Below, one piece after another: positions 33,579 through 42,564 of a DNA stretch of 64,000 nt. The stretch covers positions 1 to 64,000 of the forward strand of contig JAZQYO010000007.1 of the NCBI GenBank assembly GCA_045633565.1. The letters are read 5' to 3'. The notes under the pieces were generated by a model. The model did not search any database, was not told where the DNA came from, and saw only the letters and a list, made by a program, of their open reading frames with translations. This DNA is from RGIG7450 sp045633565 (GTDB lineage: Bacteria; Bacillota; Clostridia; RUG12999). The position numbers and the translations under genes are program-made. Every line of letters starts with the position of its first letter. Position 1 is the stretch's first letter.

Positions 33579-33607
33579 ATTATATCACCCTTTTTCCATC
33601 TTTTCAA
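33579..33607 (-). promoter_or_regulatory. SigA promoter for parA operon
   Basis: TTGAAA (33602-33607), 17-base spacer, TATAAT (33579-33584) on the minus strand, located 26 bases from the nearer parS site, so ParB binding or spreading could influence transcription. Confidence 0.8.
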
Positions 33608-33632
33608 GGGTTTTACTACATTTATTATAAAA

Positions 33633-33648
33633 TGTTTCACGTGAAACA
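33633..33648. promoter_or_regulatory. parS site 1
   Basis: Exact TGTTTCACGTGAAACA, the Firmicutes parS consensus bound by ParB. Confidence 0.95.
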
Positions 33649-33659
33649 TTGTTAAACAC

Positions 33660-33697
33660 AAAAAAGAGGAATGTTTCACGTGAAACATTCCTCTTTT
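33660..33697 (-). terminator. gyrA terminator containing parS site 2
   Basis: A perfect 36-base palindrome (33662-33697): arms AAAAGAGGAATGTTTCAC and its complement. Its core 33672-33687 is exact parS (TGTTTCACGTGAAACA). On the minus strand it is followed by six T, 12 bases after the gyrA stop, so it should also be the gyrA terminator. The spacing to parS site 1 is 23 bases. Confidence 0.85.
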
Positions 33698-33708
33698 AAT
33701 AAGGTCAT

Positions 33709-36225
33709 TTATTCAGTAGTTTCTGTGGCTTCCACAGTCTGAGCTTCTTCAGCAACTTCTTCAGCCTCTTCTTTGTCAACAACTGCAATTGATGCAACCT
33801 TGGTTTCATCGGTAACTTTTATAAGTTTAACACCCTGAGAAACTCTGCCGCATGTCCTTATTTCTTCTGAGCTGATTCTGATTACAACTCCACCGGTTGT
33901 TATAAGAATCAGGTCTTCTTCGCCGGTCACAGCTTTAATGCCAACTATCTCACCGGTCTTTTCGGTAATTGCATAGTTCTTAACGCCCATACCTCCTCTG
34001 GCCTGAACTTTGTATTCGTCAGTCGGAGTACATTTACCAAAGCCATTTTCGCTTACTGTTAGCAGAAGCTTTCCTTCCTCTTCAATTTCCATACCTATAA
34101 TATAGTCGTTGCCTTTGAGCTTCATTGCACGAACGCCACGGGCATTTCTGCCGACAGTTCGAACATCTGATTCCTCAAATTTTATTGCCATACCACCGTG
34201 TGTTGCAATCATAATGTTCTTGCTGCCATCGGTCATTTTAACGTCAATCAACTCATCATTTTCATCAAGGTTTATTGCAATAAGACCGCCCTTAATTCTG
34301 CTGTTATAATGCGATAAAACGGTCTTTTTGATAACCCCAAATTTGGTTAACATAATTAAATATTTATCCTCTTCAAACTCCTTAACAGGAATCATGGCAG
34401 TTATCTTTTCACCCTCATCAAGCTGGAGAAGATTAACAAGCGCCATACCTTTGGATGTTCTTGAGGTTTCGGGAACTCTGTAAGCTTTAATCTTAAACAT
34501 TCTGCCCTTGTTACTGAAGAACATTATAAAGTCATGTGACATGCAGGGGAGAATGGTGTCGGCAACGTCTTCCTCACGGGCTTTAAGTCCGGTAATGCCT
34601 CTGCCTCCACGATGCTGAGTTTTATAAGTATCAATTGACTGACGTTTGATGTAACCAAACTTTGTAAGAGTGAGAATATTTTCTTCCATAGGAATTAAAT
34701 CTTCGTCCTCAATAAAGTCAATTGCAGGCTCAATTGTGGTCATTCTGCCGTCGCCATATTTGTCACGGATTTCAAGAAGCTCTGTTTTAATCTGTTCCAT
34801 AAGAGCGCTTCTGTCATTAAGCAGTCTGTTATATTCATTAATTTTGACGCCAAGCATGTCATATTCTTCGTCAATTTTCTCGCCGTTTAATCTTTGCAGC
34901 TGACCCAGCTTCATTTCAAGAACGCTCTGCGCCTGGATTGCAGACATTCCAAAGCGCTCCATCAGACGCTCTTTTGCGTCATCATAGGATTCTCTGATAA
35001 CTTTAATAACTTCATCAATATTGGAAAGTGCAATTCTAAGACCTTCAAGGATATGTCTTCTTGCCTCTGCTTTTTCAAGGTCAAATTTAGTTCTGCGGGT
35101 AACAATTTCCTCCTGGAAACTGATAAAACTTGCCAGAATTTCTTTAAGACCCATCGTTTTGGGTTTACCGTCTGAGATTGCAAGCATATTTATTGAAAAG
35201 CTATCCTGAAGTCTGGTATATTTATAAAGCTGATTTAAAACAACCTGCGGATTAGCATCTCTCTTTAAGAATATTTCAAGTCTGATGCCTACACGGTCGG
35301 AAGAATGGTCGTCAATATCAGAAAGACCTTCAATTTTCTTGTCTTTAACCAGTTCAGCAATGGATTCAACAAGCATTTTCTTGTTAACCTGGTAGGGGAG
35401 CTCGGTAACAATAATTGAAGATGTACCGTCTTTGTGCTCCTCAATTTCAGCTTTTGCACGGATAATTACCTTTCCTCGACCTGTTTCATAAGCACTTCTG
35501 ATACCGCTGATGCCCATGATAGACGCTTTTGTGGGGAAATCCGGACCTTTTATGTAGTCCATCAGCTCGTCCACAGTAATTTCCGGGTTGTCAATCTGCG
35601 CAACTACCCCGTCTAAAACCTCTTCTAAGTTGTGCGGCGGAATATTTGTCGCCATACCAACCGCAATACCCGAGCTGCCGTTGATTAAGAGAGTGGGAAC
35701 TCTGGTAGGGAGTACAACCGGCTCTTTCCTTTTTTCGTCAAAGTTGGGTGCAAAATCAACGGTGTTTTTATCAATATTTTCAAGAAGTACATTGGCAATC
35801 TTGCTCATTCTTGCTTCGGTATAACGGTAAGCAGCCGGAGGGTCTCCGTCCACCGAGCCGAAGTTACCGTGACCGTCAATAAGCGGATATCTCATAGAGA
35901 AATCCTGCGCAAGACGAACCATCGCATCATAAACAGAAGCATCACCGTGGGGGTGATATCTACCGATAACGTTACCAACAGTGGTAGCCGATTTAAAAAA
36001 GGGCTTGTCAACCGTCAGATGCTCTTCAAACATAGAATATAAAATACGTCTGTGAACAGGTTTTAAACCGTCACGAACATCAGGAAGGGCACGGGAAACT
36101 ATAACGCTCATTGCATAGTCAATAAACGCTTCCTTCATTCTTTTTTCTATATCAACATTAACAATGGTTTGTGTATCAAAATATTCCTCAAAATGGGAAT
36201 CTTCATATTTTTTATTTTTAGCCAT
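33709..36225 (-). CDS. gyrA: DNA gyrase subunit A
   Basis: Introduces negative supercoils together with GyrB. The 838-residue protein has the catalytic tyrosine region (AAAYRYTEARMSKIA, Tyr in the RYTE context), the quinolone-determining region GDASVYDAMVRLAQDF, the coiled-coil gate, and six C-terminal beta-pinwheel repeats including the GyrA-box region QHRGGRGITGLK. The C-terminus is acidic (many Glu). It follows gyrB by 13 bases and ends at the parS-containing terminator. Confidence 0.97.
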   Translation of the reverse strand: MAKNKKYEDSHFEEYFDTQTIVNVDIEKRMKEAFIDYAMSVIVSRALPDVRDGLKPVHRRILYSMFEEHLTVDKPFFKSATTVGNVIGRYHPHGDASVYDAMVRLAQDFSMRYPLIDGHGNFGSVDGDPPAAYRYTEARMSKIANVLLENIDKNTVDFAPNFDEKRKEPVVLPTRVPTLLINGSSGIAVGMATNIPPHNLEEVLDGVVAQIDNPEITVDELMDYIKGPDFPTKASIMGISGIRSAYETGRGKVIIRAKAEIEEHKDGTSSIIVTELPYQVNKKMLVESIAELVKDKKIEGLSDIDDHSSDRVGIRLEIFLKRDANPQVVLNQLYKYTRLQDSFSINMLAISDGKPKTMGLKEILASFISFQEEIVTRRTKFDLEKAEARRHILEGLRIALSNIDEVIKVIRESYDDAKERLMERFGMSAIQAQSVLEMKLGQLQRLNGEKIDEEYDMLGVKINEYNRLLNDRSALMEQIKTELLEIRDKYGDGRMTTIEPAIDFIEDEDLIPMEENILTLTKFGYIKRQSIDTYKTQHRGGRGITGLKAREEDVADTILPCMSHDFIMFFSNKGRMFKIKAYRVPETSRTSKGMALVNLLQLDEGEKITAMIPVKEFEEDKYLIMLTKFGVIKKTVLSHYNSRIKGGLIAINLDENDELIDVKMTDGSKNIMIATHGGMAIKFEESDVRTVGRNARGVRAMKLKGNDYIIGMEIEEEGKLLLTVSENGFGKCTPTDEYKVQARGGMGVKNYAITEKTGEIVGIKAVTGEEDLILITTGGVVIRISSEEIRTCGRVSQGVKLIKVTDETKVASIAVVDKEEAEEVAEEAQTVEATETTE

Positions 36226-36238
36226 AACTTAATACTCC

Positions 36239-38185
36239 TTATACATCGAGGTTTGTAACATACTGAGCATTTTCCTCGATGAAAATTCTTCTGGGTTCAA
36301 CCTCATCACCCATTAAGATACTGAAGATTTCGTCTGCTCTTTCGGCGTCTTCGAGTGTGACCTTAAGAAGAATTCTGTTTTTGGGGTCCATGGTTGTTTC
36401 CCAAAGCTCTTCGGGGTTCATTTCACCAAGACCTTTATAGCGGCTGATGTCAACCTTGGCATTTTCGTCGCCGTCTTTAAGTTCTGCACTTATGCGGTCT
36501 CTTTCTTCGTCACTGAAAGCAACCTGGGATTTTTTACCTCTTGAAACCTTATAAAGAGGCGGTTTTGCAAGGTAAATATGCCCTGTTTCAATAAGATCTC
36601 TCATAAATCTGAAGAAAAATGTGAGAAGAAGCGTCTGAATATGAGCGCCGTCAACGTCGGCATCGGCCATAATAATTATTTTGTCATAACGGAGTTTTTC
36701 AAGATTAAATTCTTCACCGATTCCTGTACCAAGCGCCTGAATAACAGGTGTCAGCTTATCATTGCCGTAAACCTTGTCAGCTCTTGCTTTTTCAACATTG
36801 AGCATTTTACCCCAGAGGGGGAGAATAGCCTGATATTTACTGTCTCTGCCATTTTTAGCAGAGCCGCCTGCCGAGTCACCTTCGACAATGTAAATTTCCG
36901 TTTTGGTCGGGTCTTTTACAATACAGTCGGTAAGTTTGCCGGGAAGCGAGCTTGAACCGAGCGGAGTTTTTCTTGTTGCTTCTCTTGCTTTTCTTGCTGC
37001 AAGTCTTGCACGGGAGGCAAGAAGAGCTTTTTCTATAATAGCACGACCAACCTGCGGGTTTTCTTCAAGGAAGTCCGCAAGCTTTTCTTTTACCATGTTT
37101 TCAACAATGGAGCGCATTTCCGAGTTTCCAAGCTTGGTTTTTGTCTGCCCTTCAAACTGTGGCTCGGTAAGTTTTACGGAAATTACCGCAATAATGCCTT
37201 CACGGGCATCGTCACCGGTAAGCTCTTCGTTATCTTTTATAAGCTTATATTTTCTGCCATAATCGAGCAGCACCTTTGTAAGTGCGGATTTAAAGCCTGT
37301 TTCATGTGTTCCGCCCTCAGTTGTGGAAATGTTGTTGGCAAATGATTCAATTACCTCGTCATAACCATTATTCCACTGAATTGCAACCTCTGCCATGCTT
37401 CCGTTTTTCTCACCGCTGACATAGATTACTTTTTCATGAATATATTCAAGACTGTCACGTCTTGATTTTTTATCGTCAAAAAGGTAGGAAACAAAGTTTC
37501 TGATACCGCCGTCATACTGGAGTACTTCTTCAACCTTTTCATTTTCACGAAGGTCTGTAAATACTATTCTGATACCACCGTTTAAAAATGCCTGTTCTCT
37601 AAGTCTTTTAAGAAGAACATCATAGTCATAAACGGTTGTTTCAAAGATTTCATCATCTGCCCAGAAGGTAATTTCAGTACCTGTTCTGTCAGTTTTGCCT
37701 GAAATGTGAACTTCGCCGTCCGGAATGCCCCGTTTATAGCTTTGGCTCCATATATTTTCACCGTCATGAACTTCAACGGTGAGCTTTTTAGACAAAGCAT
37801 TAACAACCGACGCACCAACACCGTGCAGACCGCCGGATACTTTATATCCGCCACCGCCGAATTTACCGCCGGCATGAAGCACTGTAAATACAACGTCAAT
37901 TGTTGAAATTCCCATTTTAGGATGAATTCCGTGGGGAATACCACGGCCATTGTCCTTTACAGTAACAGAATTGTCCTTGTTTATAATAACATCAATCTGA
38001 CTGCAAAATCCTGCCAACGCTTCGTCAATAGAGTTGTCCACAATTTCATAAACCAGGTGATGCAGACCTCTTTCGGAGGTTGAACCAATATACATACCCG
38101 GTCTTTTTCTGACAGCCTCAAGACCTTCTAAGACCTGAATTTGGTTTTCATCATAATTATTATTCATCATTTTTTCGGTTTCCAT
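36239..38185 (-). CDS. gyrB: DNA gyrase subunit B
   Basis: ATPase subunit (648 aa): GHKL ATP-binding region with EIVDNSIDEALAGFC, DNGRGIP and GGLHGVGASVVNALS, transducer domain, then the Toprim domain with VEGDSAGGSAKNGRD and DADVDGAHI, and the C-terminal YKGLGEMNPEELW. Start at 38185 follows GGAGGG by six bases and overlaps remB by 19 bases. Order recF-remB-gyrB-gyrA is the conserved Firmicutes cluster. Confidence 0.97.
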   Translation of the reverse strand: METEKMMNNNYDENQIQVLEGLEAVRKRPGMYIGSTSERGLHHLVYEIVDNSIDEALAGFCSQIDVIINKDNSVTVKDNGRGIPHGIHPKMGISTIDVVFTVLHAGGKFGGGGYKVSGGLHGVGASVVNALSKKLTVEVHDGENIWSQSYKRGIPDGEVHISGKTDRTGTEITFWADDEIFETTVYDYDVLLKRLREQAFLNGGIRIVFTDLRENEKVEEVLQYDGGIRNFVSYLFDDKKSRRDSLEYIHEKVIYVSGEKNGSMAEVAIQWNNGYDEVIESFANNISTTEGGTHETGFKSALTKVLLDYGRKYKLIKDNEELTGDDAREGIIAVISVKLTEPQFEGQTKTKLGNSEMRSIVENMVKEKLADFLEENPQVGRAIIEKALLASRARLAARKAREATRKTPLGSSSLPGKLTDCIVKDPTKTEIYIVEGDSAGGSAKNGRDSKYQAILPLWGKMLNVEKARADKVYGNDKLTPVIQALGTGIGEEFNLEKLRYDKIIIMADADVDGAHIQTLLLTFFFRFMRDLIETGHIYLAKPPLYKVSRGKKSQVAFSDEERDRISAELKDGDENAKVDISRYKGLGEMNPEELWETTMDPKNRILLKVTLEDAERADEIFSILMGDEVEPRRIFIEENAQYVTNLDV

Positions 38186-38454
38186 ATATTACCCTCCATA
38201 TTCATGGAACTTAATCTCTTAATTAGTGTTGCAGAGGAGATAGGGGAGATATAAACTATTTGCTTATCATTATATTGTGTTACAATAAAGGATTTTGGCA
38301 AATCCTCCTCGGAAACATTTACAATAAAATCTTCTTCCTGAGAAATTGACAAAAATTCTCTTGTTATCTTTGATGTAGTGGTATTTTCAAAATCAAATAT
38401 CGCTACAATATCGTCCGAATGAACCATACAGTCGCTTCCAATATGCAAATACAT
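38167..38454 (-). CDS. remB: RemB-like (DUF370, YaaB) regulator
   Basis: A 95-residue protein beginning MYLHIGSDCMVHSDDIVAIFDFENTTTSK, the DUF370 signature of RemA/RemB-type regulators. In Bacillus remB lies at the same place between recF and gyrB and is linked to extracellular-matrix control. The last 15 residues are lysine/proline-rich. Function here is inferred from family and position only. Confidence 0.88.
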   Translation of the reverse strand: MYLHIGSDCMVHSDDIVAIFDFENTTTSKITREFLSISQEEDFIVNVSEEDLPKSFIVTQYNDKQIVYISPISSATLIKRLSSMNMEGNIWKPKK

Positions 38455-38457
38455 AAC

Positions 38458-39552
38458 CTAACCCTCTTTTACAATTCCTTTTTCAACTTTAAAAAGTTTA
38501 GGCCGGAGCTCCTCCGGAACAATTGTTTTTTCAGTTCCGGTAATTATCACCTGTTTATCACACAGTTGTTGCATTAAATATTTTCTTCTTTTTATATCAA
38601 ATTCGCTTGTTATATCGTCAAGCAGCAAAACCGGATACTCTCCTGTCTGCTGATAAAACAGCTCTGCCTGCACCATTTTAAGTGCAAGAACTATACTTTT
38701 CTGTTGTCCCTGTGAACCGTAGATTTTTGCATTTTTTCCGTTGATATAAAAGAGCAAATCATCCCGGTGAGGACCTACAAGACAAGTCTTTTCCCTGATT
38801 TCTTTTTCTTTATTTATTGTTAAAGCCCTTAAAAACTCTTGCCTTATATATTCTTTGTCGCCCGATTCATCAAACTGAACCGTTTTTATATATTTAAGCT
38901 TAATTTCTTCTTTTCCTTCGCTTATTTCTTCAAAAACCGGCTTTATAATTTCCTTGATTTTATTAACAAGCGAAATTCTAAACCACATTATAGTGCTTCC
39001 GTATTCAGCAAGTTTTTCATTCCACACATCAAGGGTTTTTTCTGCCCCTTCCTCTTTTAAAAGCTTATTTTTTTGAAGGAGCGTTCTGTTATAATCTGTA
39101 AGTGCAGACAGGTATTTTTTTCTTAGTTGACCTGCACAAAGGTCCATATATCTTCTGCGGTAAAAAGGACTGTCTTTTACAGTGTCCATATCCTGAGGGG
39201 AAAATAAAACAACATTTAAATTACCTATAAAATCAATTCTTCTTTTAAAGGCAACACCGCTTACTTCAATTTTTTTTCCTTTTTCTTTTTCAAAAGTAAT
39301 TTTATTTTCTTTTTTTCTTCCGCCTGATTCATATTTCACCGAAATTTCTGCTCTTTGTTTGCCGAAATTTATAAACCCCATGTCCGGAGAAAATTTAAAA
39401 CTTTTTGCCATACTGCAAAAATATATTCCTTCAATAAGGTTAGTTTTTCCCTGGGCATTATCTCCGTAAATCAAATTAATTTCGGGAGAAAGACTTAACT
39501 TTAAATTTTCATAATTTCTGAAATTTTTAAACTCTATTTCGGTTATAAACAT
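38458..39552 (-). CDS. recF: DNA replication and repair protein RecF
   Basis: SMC-like ATPase that loads RecA at gaps together with RecO and RecR. The 364-residue protein has FKNFRNYENLKL at the start, Walker A GDNAQGKTNLIEGIY near residue 30, the ABC signature region YGSQGQQKSIVLALKM, and Walker B VLLLDDITSEFD. It starts three bases after the S4-protein stop and is in the usual dnaN-yaaA-recF order. Confidence 0.95.
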   Translation of the reverse strand: MFITEIEFKNFRNYENLKLSLSPEINLIYGDNAQGKTNLIEGIYFCSMAKSFKFSPDMGFINFGKQRAEISVKYESGGRKKENKITFEKEKGKKIEVSGVAFKRRIDFIGNLNVVLFSPQDMDTVKDSPFYRRRYMDLCAGQLRKKYLSALTDYNRTLLQKNKLLKEEGAEKTLDVWNEKLAEYGSTIMWFRISLVNKIKEIIKPVFEEISEGKEEIKLKYIKTVQFDESGDKEYIRQEFLRALTINKEKEIREKTCLVGPHRDDLLFYINGKNAKIYGSQGQQKSIVLALKMVQAELFYQQTGEYPVLLLDDITSEFDIKRRKYLMQQLCDKQVIITGTEKTIVPEELRPKLFKVEKGIVKEG

Positions 39553-39554
39553 GT

Positions 39555-39758
39555 TTAAATTACCTTACAGATTTCATTTTCAAAAGATACTTCATCGCCG
39601 GGATAAATCTTTTTACCTCTCATTAAAACTGTTTCACCATTAACTTTTACAAGTCCATCTAAAATTACTTCTTTTGCCTCACCACCGGTTGAGCAAAGAC
39701 CTGAAAATTTTAAAAGTTGGTCAAGTTTTATAAAAGGTGTTGTAATTTTTATTTCCAT
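39555..39758 (-). CDS. yaaA: S4-domain RNA-binding protein (YaaA type)
   Basis: A 67-residue protein consisting of an S4-like fold: FIKLDQLLKFSGLCSTGGEAKEVILDG and VKVNGETVLMRGKKIYPGDEV. The same small gene lies between dnaN and recF in many Firmicutes, where its role is thought to be ribosome-associated. It begins one base after dnaN. Confidence 0.9.
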   Translation of the reverse strand: MEIKITTPFIKLDQLLKFSGLCSTGGEAKEVILDGLVKVNGETVLMRGKKIYPGDEVSFENEICKVI

Positions 39759-39759
39759 T

Positions 39760-40860
39760 TTATCTTATCCTTACAGGTAAAACTATGTAGAGATATTCTT
39801 CACCTTCTACCGGACGAAGAACTGTCGGAGTGATATTTCCGTTAAGTTCTATCATTACATATTCATCATCAATTGCTTTTAAGGCATCAAGCATAAATTT
39901 GCAGTTATAACCAACCTCAAAAGTTTCATTTCCGTTGCCGCTGACAGCAATAACTTCTTTAAGATGTCCTTTTGCAGTATCACAGGTTATGGTTATGCTA
40001 TTTAAATCATAAGCAATTTTAACAGGGTTTATAATTCCGCCTGCTTCAGCAAGAAGTGAAGCTCTGTCTATACTTTTTACAAGTTCTTTAACCTCAACCC
40101 TTGCACTGTAAAGCTTTTCCTTGGGAATTACATTGTTATAATTTATAAACTCTCCTTCTAAAAGTCTTGAGAAAAATCTGCAGCTGCCAAACTGGAACAA
40201 AACATTTTTCTCTGCCAGACTTATCGAAACTTTTTCATCTTCAGTGCTCATTATTTTAGAAAGCTCATTTAAAGCTCTACCCTGAACAGTAAAGCTTAAA
40301 TCATGGAAAACTTCAATAGGAGTGTTCTTTATTGCAAGACGATATCCGTCAACAGCAATGCCCTTCATATTATTTGAATTTATTTCCAGTTTAATTCCTG
40401 TTAAAATAGGATTAATGTCAGATTGTGCAACCGCAAAAGATGTTTTTCTGATTACAGAAAGTAAACTTTCTGCAGTTGTAATTATTTCCTGGTTATATGA
40501 CATATCTGGAATTTTCGGGAACTCATCACCATTTATACCCATAATATTAAAATCAAGCTCTCCGCATTTGATATTAACATTTTTGTCGCTCATAACCTCA
40601 AAGTCAATCATTCCTTCAGGCATACGACGTATAATTTCCGAAAGCATTCTTGCATCAACTGCAATACTTCCTTCAGAATAAACATTGGCATCAAACACAT
40701 ATTCAATTGTAATTTCATTATTACTGCCTGTTATTTTTATATCTTTACCTGCTTCAATCAAAAGTGTTTCAAGAATAGGAAAAGATGAATTTGAAGCTGC
40801 AGCTTTGCCTGCCGCATTAATTGCAGTCATCATATCAAAATTAGAACAGGAAAATTTCAT
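39760..40860 (-). CDS. dnaN: DNA polymerase III beta sliding clamp
   Basis: Ring-forming processivity clamp (366 aa, three repeated domains). It starts MKFSCSNFDMMTAINAAGKAAASN, includes SSFPILETLLIEA and ends with YLYIVLPVRI, the conserved C-terminal region near the client-binding pocket. An ideal AAGGAGG site precedes the start. A weak promoter TTGTTA-N17-TATACA (41032-41060) lies upstream within the origin region. Confidence 0.96.
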   Translation of the reverse strand: MKFSCSNFDMMTAINAAGKAAASNSSFPILETLLIEAGKDIKITGSNNEITIEYVFDANVYSEGSIAVDARMLSEIIRRMPEGMIDFEVMSDKNVNIKCGELDFNIMGINGDEFPKIPDMSYNQEIITTAESLLSVIRKTSFAVAQSDINPILTGIKLEINSNNMKGIAVDGYRLAIKNTPIEVFHDLSFTVQGRALNELSKIMSTEDEKVSISLAEKNVLFQFGSCRFFSRLLEGEFINYNNVIPKEKLYSARVEVKELVKSIDRASLLAEAGGIINPVKIAYDLNSITITCDTAKGHLKEVIAVSGNGNETFEVGYNCKFMLDALKAIDDEYVMIELNGNITPTVLRPVEGEEYLYIVLPVRIR

Positions 40861-41085
40861 GGGGGTTCCTCCTTATTTATTTTAATAAATAGTAATAGTA
40901 GTAGGTGGTGTTAAAGTTGTTGAAAAACCAAAAAGTCAACGGAAATAAGCCAAAATTTTTAAACAGAAGACTTTTTATAACTTTCTTTTTTTGTGGATAA
41001 AATGTGTATTTATAAAAATTTACACACAGCTTGTATACAGTTTTATTAACATATTAACAAAAAAACTGTGGAAAATGTGGACAAC
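40861..41085. other. Probable chromosomal replication origin (oriC), dnaA-dnaN spacer
   Basis: AT-rich 225-base spacer. It has one exact DnaA box, TGTGGATAA (40992-41000), and two one-mismatch boxes, TGTGGAAAA (41067-41075) and TGTGGACAA (41076-41084). Next to dnaN is a run of five DnaA-trio triplets, TAG-TAA-TAG-TAG-TAG (40890-40904), followed by the short GC cluster GTGGTG (40905-40910), matching the trio-plus-GC-cluster layout of the Bacillus unwinding element. A two-mismatch box TGTTGAAAA (40918-40926) follows at the expected side. The spacer upstream of dnaA has no box. Confidence 0.75.
40992..41000 (-). promoter_or_regulatory. Consensus DnaA box
   Basis: TGTGGATAA, the complement of TTATCCACA; the only exact copy I found in the dnaA region. 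Confidence 0.85.
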
Positions 41086-42399
41086 TTAACCGTTTTTAAT
41101 ATTAGATACTATATCACTGTAGTCACTTTCAACTGCTTTGTCTATTTTAATTGATTTACCTATTTTATCAACTGCATGTAAAACCGTTGTATGGTCACGA
41201 TTAAAAGAAGAACCAACTTTTGGAGTAGATAAATCAAGGAGATTCCGACAGATATACATTGCAAGCTGACGAGCGTAAGAAATTTCTTTGGTTTTCTTTT
41301 TAGACATCAAATCTTCAACTGTAATTCCAAAATAGTCGCTGACATAACTTTTAATTTCGTCAACTGTGTAAATTTTCTGAGCCTGGTTTTTATATTCGCC
41401 CAAAATATTTTTAGCAGTGTCAAGGTTGATAGTTGTTTTACTTAAGGATGAAAGTGCAGAAACTCTGTTAAGCGCTCCTTCAAGCTCCCTGATGTTGGTG
41501 TCAACACTTGAGGCTATGTAATCTAAAACATCAGCAGGAATTTCCGCATGGGTTCCCTGAAGTTTTTGCTGTAAAATAGCAAATCTTGTTTCGTAATCGG
41601 GGGACTGAATATCACAAACTATACCCCATTCAAAACGGGTAATTAGTCTTTCCTCAATATTGTTAAGTTTTTTAGGCGGTTGGTCGGAAGAAATAATAAT
41701 TTGCTTGTCCGCCTGGTGCAGATGATTAAAAGTATGGAAAAATTCCTCCTGAGTTGATGTTTTTCCTGCAATAAACTGAATATCGTCTATTAACAGAACA
41801 TCAATCTGACGATATTTATTTCTGAAACTTTCGTTTGTGCCCTTCTGAATTGAATTAATAAGTTCGTTTGTAAAATCAACAGAAGGAATATATAAAACCT
41901 TAAGAGAGGGATTCAAAACAGAAATATAGTTTCCTATAGCGTGAAGAAGATGAGTTTTTCCAAGGCCGGAAGAGCCGTAAAGGAAAAGTGGGTTATATGC
42001 CTTTGCGGGTGTTTCAGCAACAGCAACCGAGGCAGCATGAGCAAATTTATTTGAAGAACCCACAATAAAGTTATCAAAAGTGTATTTTGGATTAAGTCCG
42101 ATAGCATTTTTATTAAAAACAGGAATTTTTATTTCCTTTTCTATGCCCTTTTCGGAAGATAAAATTACATTAACGGAAACTGCTTCTTCAATAACTGTAG
42201 AAAGGCATGCCGAAATAACCGAAGAATATCTTGAAGAAATCATATTCTTAAGAAAATCCGTTTCGGTTGCAAGTGTAAATATGCCGTCATTATAGGAAAC
42301 AGGCTCAAGAGGTTTTATCCATGTGTCAAAAGAAACCCCTGTCAGATTTTCCTTTAAAAGCATACGGGCTTTTTCCCAGTAAAAATTAATATTATCCAT
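41086..42399 (-). CDS. dnaA: Chromosomal replication initiator DnaA
   Basis: AAA+ initiator (437 aa). Domain I is at the N-terminus (WEKARMLLKENLTGVSFDTWIKPL); domain II is short. AAA+ domain III has Walker A GSSGLGKTHLLHAIGNY and Walker B LLIDDIQFIAGK. Domain IV has the DNA-binding signature SSFNRDHTTVLHAVDKI. The C-terminus abuts the oriC spacer. The gene has its own promoter, and the upstream neighbour is citrate synthase rather than rpmH-rnpA. Confidence 0.98.
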   Translation of the reverse strand: MDNINFYWEKARMLLKENLTGVSFDTWIKPLEPVSYNDGIFTLATETDFLKNMISSRYSSVISACLSTVIEEAVSVNVILSSEKGIEKEIKIPVFNKNAIGLNPKYTFDNFIVGSSNKFAHAASVAVAETPAKAYNPLFLYGSSGLGKTHLLHAIGNYISVLNPSLKVLYIPSVDFTNELINSIQKGTNESFRNKYRQIDVLLIDDIQFIAGKTSTQEEFFHTFNHLHQADKQIIISSDQPPKKLNNIEERLITRFEWGIVCDIQSPDYETRFAILQQKLQGTHAEIPADVLDYIASSVDTNIRELEGALNRVSALSSLSKTTINLDTAKNILGEYKNQAQKIYTVDEIKSYVSDYFGITVEDLMSKKKTKEISYARQLAMYICRNLLDLSTPKVGSSFNRDHTTVLHAVDKIGKSIKIDKAVESDYSDIVSNIKNG

Positions 42400-42472
42400 A
42401 ATTTTTTCTCCAATTTTAAAGAAAAATTTTAAAATAAATTTTTAAAAAACATATTAGATTTATACATAAAAA

Positions 42473-42501
42473 ATTATATCATAAATTTTCAAATTTTTCA
42501 A
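42473..42501 (-). promoter_or_regulatory. SigA promoter for dnaA
   Basis: TTGAAA (42496-42501), 17-base spacer, TATAAT (42473-42478) on the minus strand, about 75 bases before the ATG. The leader is almost pure A/T. Confidence 0.78.
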
Positions 42502-42520
42502 GGCTTTTGTTTATCATTTT

Positions 42521-42555
42521 AAAAAAATTTCTCCCCCTCTTTAGAGGGGGAGAAA
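42521..42555. terminator. Terminator of citrate synthase gene
   Basis: TTTCTCCCCCTC (42528-42539) / GAGGGGGAGAAA (42544-42555), followed on the minus strand by a run of seven to eight T. Confidence 0.85.
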
Positions 42556-42564
42556 AAGTTAAAA

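Noticed and set aside
42400..42564. Origin sequences upstream of dnaA
   Set aside because: Very A/T-rich but without any DnaA-box-like nonamer; contains the dnaA promoter and a terminator instead.
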